Shown here piece after piece: positions 27,223-32,857 of a DNA stretch of 32,857 nt. The notes beneath the pieces were generated by a model that was not told the origin of the DNA, searched no databases, and worked only from the letters and a program-made list of their open reading frames with translations. The stretch covers positions 1 through 32,857 of the forward strand of contig JAFSMW010000171.1 of the NCBI GenBank assembly GCA_017447745.1, written 5' to 3'. The translations under genes were made by a program, and so were the position numbers. The DNA comes from Thermoguttaceae bacterium (GTDB lineage Bacteria; Planctomycetota; Planctomycetia; Pirellulales; Thermoguttaceae). Each line of letters begins with the position of its first letter. The first letter of the stretch is position 1.

Positions 27223-28314
27223 ATGAAAAAAATGTTCGGTTTGTGCGCCGTAATTACGCTTATTGGCTGCGGCGTCGTTTTTTCAGATGAAGTCAAATCA
27301 ATTGTAGAGCAAAACGATTCCCCAGACGCCGCTAAAGCTGTCGATTCTGCAATCAGCGCTTCAGAAGCTCAGCCCGTTCAGGAAGCTCTGCCAGAAGAAG
27401 AGGCAGCGCCAAAACAGGAAGCGCTTCCAGAACAGGCAGACTCTTCGGTTCCCGCTCAATCAGAAATCATAGAAGAATCTCTCTCGGAACCCTCTCAGAC
27501 CATTCAGCCGGAAACCCCTGTACAGTTTATCATTGGGGTCATTGCATCGCCGGTCCCGCCGATGGTTCGAGCGCAGATCAATTTGCCTGGAGATTCCGGA
27601 TTGTTTATTCAAACAATTAAACCCAACGGACCAGCCGCCAAAGCAGGCGTTCTTCCGTACGACATTATCGTCTCAATTGACGGCGTTGTCGTTTCTGACT
27701 CAAACGACCTCGCTGCTGAACTTCAAAAAGCTGCTGGCAAACCTCAAAAATTAACGGTCTTACGTCAAGGAAAAGAACTGACTTTAGACATTACCGCTCA
27801 GCCGGCAGAGGCGCCTCGCCAACCTCACAGTCTGCTCAATGGAACTCAAATTATCCCAGCGCCTCAGCCCTTTATTGATCCCTTGGCTCCCAATTACGAC
27901 CCGGATGAAGACGAAGACGAACCAGCATTCCCCAGATTTCAACGCTTCATGGATCGTCAGCGTCAGCAAATGGAAATCATGCGTCAACGCATGGAAGCCA
28001 TGGAAAACGCCATGCGTCAGGGCATGCCTGGGTTTATGCCATTCCCCGGTCCTGATCCCCAAGCTCCAATGCCCACGCCAGCTCCCGCTCCCAACGGCGC
28101 TTTGACTCTGCCCCCGCCGCAACTTAACATTCCAAACGGGCAAGCTCAAACCAATTCTTTTTCCGTTCAGATTCAAAAGAATGGAAACGCCCCGGCTGTC
28201 ATTAAGGTTCAGGATAACGATGATGAATACATTGTCGACGAAAACACCATTGATCAGCTGCCCGAAAACGTCCGAAAACGTCTGAATTTTAAAGTTCAAA
28301 CCGACGATAAATAA
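27223..28314 (+). CDS. PDZ-domain lipoprotein
   Basis: 363 residues. The signal segment ends in LIGC (C16), a good lipobox, so the protein is probably lipid-anchored outside the inner membrane. A Glu/Pro/Ala-rich linker (~25-100) is followed by one PDZ domain (~103-188; GLFIQTIKPNGPAAKAGVLPYDIIVSIDGVVV), a Gln/Met/Arg-rich helix (~245-268), a Pro-rich spacer and a short C-terminal domain (SFSVQIQKNG...VRKRLNFKVQ). No protease domain is present, so it likely binds C-termini of other envelope proteins. ACGGAG lies 11 nt before the ATG, one of the few clear Shine-Dalgarno sites here. A hairpin with a T-run ends the unit. Confidence 0.82.
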   Translation: MKKMFGLCAVITLIGCGVVFSDEVKSIVEQNDSPDAAKAVDSAISASEAQPVQEALPEEEAAPKQEALPEQADSSVPAQSEIIEESLSEPSQTIQPETPVQFIIGVIASPVPPMVRAQINLPGDSGLFIQTIKPNGPAAKAGVLPYDIIVSIDGVVVSDSNDLAAELQKAAGKPQKLTVLRQGKELTLDITAQPAEAPRQPHSLLNGTQIIPAPQPFIDPLAPNYDPDEDEDEPAFPRFQRFMDRQRQQMEIMRQRMEAMENAMRQGMPGFMPFPGPDPQAPMPTPAPAPNGALTLPPPQLNIPNGQAQTNSFSVQIQKNGNAPAVIKVQDNDDEYIVDENTIDQLPENVRKRLNFKVQTDDK

Positions 28315-28351
28315 TCGTTTCAAACAGTAAACACAACATACAATTGCTGGA

Positions 28352-28428
28352 GTGGTTGGTTTTCAACGCAAAGCGGAAAAGAAAAATACGTTTCTTGACC
28401 GCTAAATGTTGAAAACTGACCACTTTTT
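28352..28428 (+). terminator. Inverted repeat with CGCAAAGCG core, probably terminator of the PDZ gene
   Basis: The arms 28352-28376 and 28399-28423 are inverse over 25 nt with a few mismatches (shared GGTTTTCAAC / GTTGAAAAC). The left arm ends in ACGCAAAGCGG, the core seen in the heptamer hairpins. Five T follow directly. It therefore belongs to the hairpin family and has the shape of an intrinsic terminator. Confidence 0.7.
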
Positions 28429-28478
28429 CTTTGCCATCCTCTTGTCATCTCTCTTTAAATTGATTATACTATTATATT

Positions 28479-29267
28479 ATGAATATAGCTCAATTCATCG
28501 AATCGTTTCTCGAACCGTTTGCTCCGCTGAAATTGGCAGAGGACTGGGACAACGTTGGTCTGCTGTTAGGTCGACGCAACAAGACGGTTAAACGGATTAT
28601 GACCTGTTTGACTGTAACGCCTCAGTCCGCCCAGGAAGCCGTCGACAAACGCGTCGATTTAATCGTTTCCCATCACCCCGTTCTGTTTCGAGCGGTAAAA
28701 CGCCTCACGGACGAAACGCCCGAGGGCGCCATGCTGCTCAATTTAATCGAACACAACGTTGCCGTTTACGCGCCGCATTCGGCGTTCGACTCCGCCATAA
28801 ATGGAATCAACCAGCGCATTGCCAAAGGCGTTGGGCTGAAAAAAATTAAATCGCTGCAGGTTTTAGACGAACAGACAGGAGTCGGAATCGGTAGAATTGG
28901 TCAGTTGTCCAAACCGACTAAACTGAAGGATTTCGCCGCTAAAGTTCGCGATTTCTTTGGCGGCGTCGACATTGACCTTGTCGGAAAGCCGGACGACCTC
29001 GTTCACACCGTAGCTGTTACATGCGGAGCCGCCGGATCGCTTTTTGACCTCGTCAAACAAGCCCGCGCTGACGCCCTGATTTTAGGCGAAACGATGTTCC
29101 ACACATTTCTCGACGCTCAGGCGAACGGCGTCACTTTGATTCTGCCCGGGCATTACGCAACAGAGCGCTTTGCCTGTAAAGCCTTGGCGGAAGAAATAGC
29201 TCAAACGTTCCCCGAACTCGACGTTTTCGCTTCCTCTGCTGAAAAGCCGCCTGTTTGGCGTTTATAA
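28479..29267 (+). CDS. Nif3-like dinuclear metal center protein (DUF34/YbgI family)
   Basis: 262 residues of a hexameric cytoplasmic protein that binds two metal ions. The conserved metal ligands are all present: LIVSHHPVLF (H65, H66), YAPHSAFDSA (H100, D104) and GHYATE (H225, E229); the N-terminal DWDNVGLL is also typical. Length matches the short form without the inserted domain. The biochemical role is not settled; annotations as GTP cyclohydrolase I type 2 exist and should not be taken as proven. It heads a tight plus-strand group: 19 nt to the HtrA-like gene, 26 nt to the next and 15 nt to the kinase, so co-transcription is likely. No Shine-Dalgarno is visible. Confidence 0.92.
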   Translation: MNIAQFIESFLEPFAPLKLAEDWDNVGLLLGRRNKTVKRIMTCLTVTPQSAQEAVDKRVDLIVSHHPVLFRAVKRLTDETPEGAMLLNLIEHNVAVYAPHSAFDSAINGINQRIAKGVGLKKIKSLQVLDEQTGVGIGRIGQLSKPTKLKDFAAKVRDFFGGVDIDLVGKPDDLVHTVAVTCGAAGSLFDLVKQARADALILGETMFHTFLDAQANGVTLILPGHYATERFACKALAEEIAQTFPELDVFASSAEKPPVWRL

Positions 29268-29286
29268 CCCTTGATTTATTTTACTC

Positions 29287-30282
29287 ATGAACCTGAAATA
29301 TTTTGCAATTTTGTTGATTGTCCTGCTTTTATCAGCGTCGACGTTCGGACAACAAGCGGCGCTGGAAAAGACGCTGCCTAAAACCGTCAAGATTTACGGC
29401 GTTGGCGGCTTGGCAGGGTTTGACGACGCCCAATCGGGAATACTCATTTCTGATTCCGGACACATCCTCACCGTTACCGGTTCTGTCCTTGACGAAGATC
29501 CAATCAACTGTACGCTTAACGACGGTCAAAAATTCACTGCCAAGCTCGTCGGCGTCAATCCGAAGCTGTCAATAGCCGTTTTGAAAATAGACGCTCAAAC
29601 GCCGGACTATTTCGACCTTTCCGCCGCCCCTGTTCCAGTTGCCGTTGGACGCCCGGTTTTAGCAATAACCAATCTCTACAGCGTCGCGACCGGAAACGAA
29701 CCGATGAGCGTTCAGCACGGCATCGTCTCCGCCATAACTCCGTTAGAAGCGCGGCGCGGAGCGTTTGTCGCCGGATTTAAGGGCGACGTCTATCTCATCG
29801 ACGCCATTACCAACAACCCCGGCGCGCCCGGCGGCGCTCTTGTCGACTACAATGGCGCGTTTCTCGGCTTGGTTGGTAAACAGCTCAAAAGCACGACGCA
29901 GTCTGTTTATATCAACTTCGCCATGCCGCAGTCTGCGCTCAGTTCCGCCGTTCAAGACATTTTAGACAAGAAAACTCAAAAAGCTGGACAGCAAGACGAA
30001 GTCGCAAAGCCCGCTGATGCTTGGACTCCAAACAAACTCGGATTTCAGCTCACGCCAGACGTTTTGCCCCTTACGCCTGCATACATCGATTCCGTTCGGG
30101 CCAACAGTCCTGCCGCCAAAGCCGGGCTGACGTCAGACGACTTTATTGTCATGGTTAACGGAAACGTCGTCAAAGACGTAAAGTCGTTGAAATCCGCACT
30201 GGAAAAGATTGACGTAGCCGATCCTGTCGAGCTGCTCATTTTAAGAAAAGACGAATTTCAGACCATTCGAATCACAAATTAA
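29287..30282 (+). CDS. Exported HtrA-like pseudoprotease with PDZ domain
   Basis: 331 residues with a signal peptide (1-21, SASTFG). The trypsin-like HtrA fold is recognisable: SGILISDSGHILT (50-62), KLVGVNPKLSIAVLKI (86-101), the inter-strand VQHGIVSAI and a GG-A-L-V-D segment (182-187), then a PDZ domain (~250-331; SPAAKAGLTSDDFIVMVNGNVV). The catalytic triad is absent: the His position of ILTNNHVV reads ILTVTGSV (G65), the Asp of DIAVLKI reads SIAVLKI (S95), and GNSGG reads GAPGG (P181). It is therefore most likely a binding or regulatory protein rather than a protease. Sits between the Nif3-like and UPF0173 genes in one tight group. Confidence 0.85.
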   Translation: MNLKYFAILLIVLLLSASTFGQQAALEKTLPKTVKIYGVGGLAGFDDAQSGILISDSGHILTVTGSVLDEDPINCTLNDGQKFTAKLVGVNPKLSIAVLKIDAQTPDYFDLSAAPVPVAVGRPVLAITNLYSVATGNEPMSVQHGIVSAITPLEARRGAFVAGFKGDVYLIDAITNNPGAPGGALVDYNGAFLGLVGKQLKSTTQSVYINFAMPQSALSSAVQDILDKKTQKAGQQDEVAKPADAWTPNKLGFQLTPDVLPLTPAYIDSVRANSPAAKAGLTSDDFIVMVNGNVVKDVKSLKSALEKIDVADPVELLILRKDEFQTIRITN

Positions 30283-30308
30283 CCCCTAACATCCAATACA
30301 TCGTTCCC

Positions 30309-30986
30309 ATGAAACTAACCTGGCTCGGACACGCCTGTTGGCATTTGAACGTTGATGGAAAGTCGATTCTTATCGACCCGTTCTTTGCGTCGGAATCCAT
30401 TCGCAAAATTGGCGAAGCGTTGCCGGTCGACTACATCCTTTGCACTCACGGACACGCGGACCACTGTTCTGACGTCGTCTCGATTTGCAAGCTTCATCCC
30501 AGCGCTGTTTTAATCGGCTGTTTCGAACTGGTCAACTGGTTCGGGAAAAAAGGCGTCCGTTCAGTAGAACCAGGCAACCCCGGCGGAACGATCAAGACTT
30601 CTTTCGGTTCCGTTACATTTACGTTTGCATCTCATTCCAGCCAAATGCCAGACGGTTCTTATGGCGGAATTGCCGTCGGGTTTGTCGTCAACACAAAAGA
30701 GGGGTCCGTCTACGTTGCGGGCGACACCGGATTTTTCAGCGATATGGAATTCATCGGACGACTTGGACTCAAAGCCGCTATCGTTCCCATTGGAGATCGC
30801 TTTACCATGGGGACGGAGCAAGCGCTTGAGGCGATTAAACTTCTCAAACCCGAGATCGCCATTCCATCACATTACAACACCTGGGCGCCAATCCAGCAGG
30901 AACCGGAATTGTGGGCAAAGGACGTTCAAAACCAAACATCCTCTCAGCCTCTGGTATTTCAACCCGGAGAAAGCAAAGAACTCTAA
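30309..30986 (+). CDS. UPF0173 metal-dependent hydrolase (metallo-beta-lactamase superfamily)
   Basis: 225 residues, cytoplasmic, with the zinc-binding signature THGHADH (46-52), an N-terminal KLTWLGHACWHL typical of the family, GDTGFF near 139-144, and PSHYNTW near 191-197 as later metal ligands. Family length is about 225-230, so the protein is complete. Members hydrolyse ester or phosphodiester bonds; the true substrate is not known. It is 26 nt after the HtrA-like gene and 15 nt before the kinase gene, which suggests an operon. Confidence 0.92.
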   Translation: MKLTWLGHACWHLNVDGKSILIDPFFASESIRKIGEALPVDYILCTHGHADHCSDVVSICKLHPSAVLIGCFELVNWFGKKGVRSVEPGNPGGTIKTSFGSVTFTFASHSSQMPDGSYGGIAVGFVVNTKEGSVYVAGDTGFFSDMEFIGRLGLKAAIVPIGDRFTMGTEQALEAIKLLKPEIAIPSHYNTWAPIQQEPELWAKDVQNQTSSQPLVFQPGESKEL

Positions 30987-31001
30987 CGTTTTAATCGCGT
31001 C

Positions 31002-32678
31002 ATGGAACAACAGCAAATTGGAAAATACGTTATTGACAGGACAATTGGACGCGGCGGCATGGGCGTCGTCTACGCAGCGCACTCTACAGACGTAGCCGAT
31101 TTGAACCCGCTTACCGGCGCGGTCGAAGAAGTCGCTGTGAAAACCCTGACTCTTCACTCCTCCGAACCGGAAGAACGAGCTCAGGAGATTCAGCGTTTCG
31201 ACAAGGAAATTACCGCTCTGCGAATGATCGATCATCCCAACGTCGTTCATATTCTTGGCTTTGGCGTTGAAGACGAGCTGATGTACTACGTCATGGAACT
31301 GGTCGACGGTAAATCGCTTCACGACGTCATTAAAAAAGGAATGCTCTTTTCCTGGGTTCAGACGCTGGCAATCGCCAAACAACTTGTCTCTGCCATTTCC
31401 TACGCTCACGCTCGAGGAATCATTCACCGTGACATCAAGCCGGGCAACATCATCATTTCCAATCCCGAATCCCCTTCCCCAACGGTTAAACTGACGGACT
31501 TCGGCATCGCTCGCGTCTTTTCCAGCCAACAGCTTACCGGCGCCGGATCGGTAGTCGGGACTGTTCAGTACATGGCTCCAGAACAGGCGCTGGGAAAACC
31601 CGTTACAACGTTGGCAGACCTGTACGCCCTCGGCGCGGTCTTCTATACGCTCATGTGCGGACATGCTCCCTTCTTGGGAAAATCTCTGCCAGAGATACAA
31701 AGAATGCATGCCGAAGAACAGCTCGTTCCGCTAATTCGCGACGGAAAGGATCTTCCGATTCCCCAGGATTTTCAAAACATCCTTAATCGTCTGCTGGAAA
31801 TTCAGCCGGAAAAACGAATCCAAACCGCCAGCGCCCTGCTCCGTCAGCTGGACGCTATCGAATATATCGAAGATGCAACAGTCGAACTGAGTGATTCGCA
31901 ATTAAGCGATACGGAACCGGATATTATCGAACAACCTCAGCCAAAACCGGTTATGAAAGGCAGTTCATACGTTAAAGTTGAACCGATTCAGGAACGAACT
32001 CCTCAACCGTCCTCCTTCTCATGGCCTGCAGCTCTGGGATGGACGATAGCGCTTCTCGGATTCATAGCAGGGCTGGTTTATTTCCTGCAACCGCTCACTG
32101 CTGACAAACTCTATGACAGAATCAATCAAAGCCGTCTGTTCGACAAGGAATCGGCTTATAGCAATATGAACGAATTTCTCAATCGCTTTCCAGACGACAA
32201 ACGAACGGAAACAATTCTCCTCTGGCAAGAAGAATACGATATTGAACGATTTCAGAAGCGGGTTCAATCCCGCATGATCGGAACCGGCTCATGGTCGCCG
32301 AATTCCGAGTTGGAACGCCAATATTATAAAGCCATGCAGTCTACAGAAACATCGCCGAAAGACGCATTAATCGAATTGAAAGCTATAGATCATTTTTATT
32401 TAATCCCCTCCTATAAATCTGACATGGGAAAGGATGAATACGACAAACGCATCTGTCTGCTGGCTGTTAAAAAACAGATTGACATTATGGAATCCCGTTT
32501 GGAAGCCGAAATCAAACCTTTGCGAGAAACTATCGAGCGAAGAATTGAGGATGCTAAAAAGCTTAAACAAACAAATCCGGAACAAACGAAAAATATCGTC
32601 AAAAGCATTATTCTCCTTTACGAATCGGACGAAAACGTTTCCGATCTGGTTGAAGAAGCTAAAAAGCTGATTGAATAG
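31002..32678 (+). CDS. Transmembrane Hanks-type Ser/Thr protein kinase
   Basis: 558 residues. An intact kinase domain covers ~8-285: glycine loop GRGGMG (16-21), VAVK with K47, E69 in helix C, HRDIKPGN (H142-N149), DFG (D166-G168), MAPEQ (191-195) and DLYALGAVFYTLMCG. An acidic/Pro-rich juxtamembrane linker (~286-340) precedes a single membrane helix (~342-362). The C-terminal ~195 residues are outside the membrane, helical and Lys/Glu-rich, with no recognised sensor domain. This is the PknB-like plan: an outer sensor and an inner kinase. The stop codon abuts a GCGGCG-AGA-CGCCGC hairpin. It is the last member of the tight four-gene group that begins with the Nif3-like gene. Confidence 0.93.
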   Translation: MEQQQIGKYVIDRTIGRGGMGVVYAAHSTDVADLNPLTGAVEEVAVKTLTLHSSEPEERAQEIQRFDKEITALRMIDHPNVVHILGFGVEDELMYYVMELVDGKSLHDVIKKGMLFSWVQTLAIAKQLVSAISYAHARGIIHRDIKPGNIIISNPESPSPTVKLTDFGIARVFSSQQLTGAGSVVGTVQYMAPEQALGKPVTTLADLYALGAVFYTLMCGHAPFLGKSLPEIQRMHAEEQLVPLIRDGKDLPIPQDFQNILNRLLEIQPEKRIQTASALLRQLDAIEYIEDATVELSDSQLSDTEPDIIEQPQPKPVMKGSSYVKVEPIQERTPQPSSFSWPAALGWTIALLGFIAGLVYFLQPLTADKLYDRINQSRLFDKESAYSNMNEFLNRFPDDKRTETILLWQEEYDIERFQKRVQSRMIGTGSWSPNSELERQYYKAMQSTETSPKDALIELKAIDHFYLIPSYKSDMGKDEYDKRICLLAVKKQIDIMESRLEAEIKPLRETIERRIEDAKKLKQTNPEQTKNIVKSIILLYESDENVSDLVEEAKKLIE

Positions 32679-32827
32679 CGGCGAGACGCCGCTCTAGTTG
32701 GAGTGCGACGGCTTGCCGTCGCTTTCAGAAAACGCTGGACGTGTGCATAACACACAGACAAAGCAGAAAACCGCCCTTGGATGTAGGTAAGGTCCCTTAC
32801 CTACAACTTGACGGCGGCGCCGTCAAG
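32678..32827. repeat. Cluster of short perfect hairpins after the kinase gene
   Basis: Four perfect stem-loops in 150 nt: GCGGCG-AGA-CGCCGC (32678-32692, sharing the G of the stop TAG), GCGACGGC-TT-GCCGTCGC (32705-32722), TGTAGGTAAGG-TC-CCTTACCTACA (32782-32805) and CTTGACGGC-GGC-GCCGTCAAG (32807-32827). A weaker GTGT/ACAC lies near 32740. None is followed by a long T-run. The first resembles the start of the direct repeats at 5563 and 5719. No gene was seen up to the window end. Confidence 0.8.
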
Positions 32828-32857
32828 GAAAAAGCGGAAGCCTCCAAAAATCTCAAG

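Overview
The window reads as a chromosomal segment of a planctomycete (Planctomycetota), probably Pirellulales-like. The evidence is a giant secreted protein with an N-terminal LEPR-XLL-type motif (LESLEERQLL) plus calcium-loop repeats, two Hanks-type Ser/Thr kinases, a XylR-like AraC regulator beside a glycoside hydrolase, a secreted conserved lipoprotein, PilT with a divergent GspE-like ATPase, and few Shine-Dalgarno sequences. The phylum call is inference from gene content; there is no rRNA gene here.

Layout. 1-308: C-terminal end of fliM. 505-1671 (-) and 1944-5561 (+): a XylR/AraC regulator divergent from a three-part secreted fucosidase (GH29 + GH95-like + F5/8 type C), which looks like a self-contained fucose-glycan locus. 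5562-5995: intergenic repeats, a 15-bp-stem cruciform and a terminator. 5996-12904 (-): a 2302-residue surface or secreted protein with a beta-helix-like N-terminal part, about 13 fibronectin III repeats and a calcium-loop C-terminal part. 13507-17621 (+): a small kinase, accA, pyrD and an alkaline-phosphatase-superfamily enzyme. 17684-23104 (-): an AraC regulator, a divergent GspE-like ATPase, pilT and hisF. 23595-25748 (+): a large unknown lipoprotein, convergent with a DUF58 protein at 25819-26751 (-). 27223-32678 (+): a PDZ lipoprotein, then a tight group of Nif3-like protein, HtrA-like pseudoprotease, UPF0173 hydrolase and membrane Ser/Thr kinase.

The most unusual content is not a gene. 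From about 14.37 to 28.42 kb nearly every intergenic gap holds a long hairpin built from tandem heptamers (TAGGCAG, TTAGTGG/TAAGTGG, GGGAATA/GGGAGTG, AATTAGC, GAATTCA). The arms are inverted around a tiny GC hairpin core (CGCAAGCG, CGCAAAGCG, TTCGCC-NNN-GGCGAA). Some elements are nested inside others. Several supply or abut the stop codon of the upstream gene. One is inserted in frame inside pyrD, adding 36 codons flanked by a 9-nt near-duplication. A GAGTTGC array shared with that insert also lies in the linker of the fucosidase. This looks like an active family of hairpin-forming repeats, reminiscent of the heptamer STRR repeats of cyanobacteria but with symmetric arms and a shared core.

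A second theme is degenerate enzymes: an HtrA-like protein lacking all three catalytic residues, a GspE-like ATPase with a disrupted P-loop, and a kinase with DFA in place of DFG.
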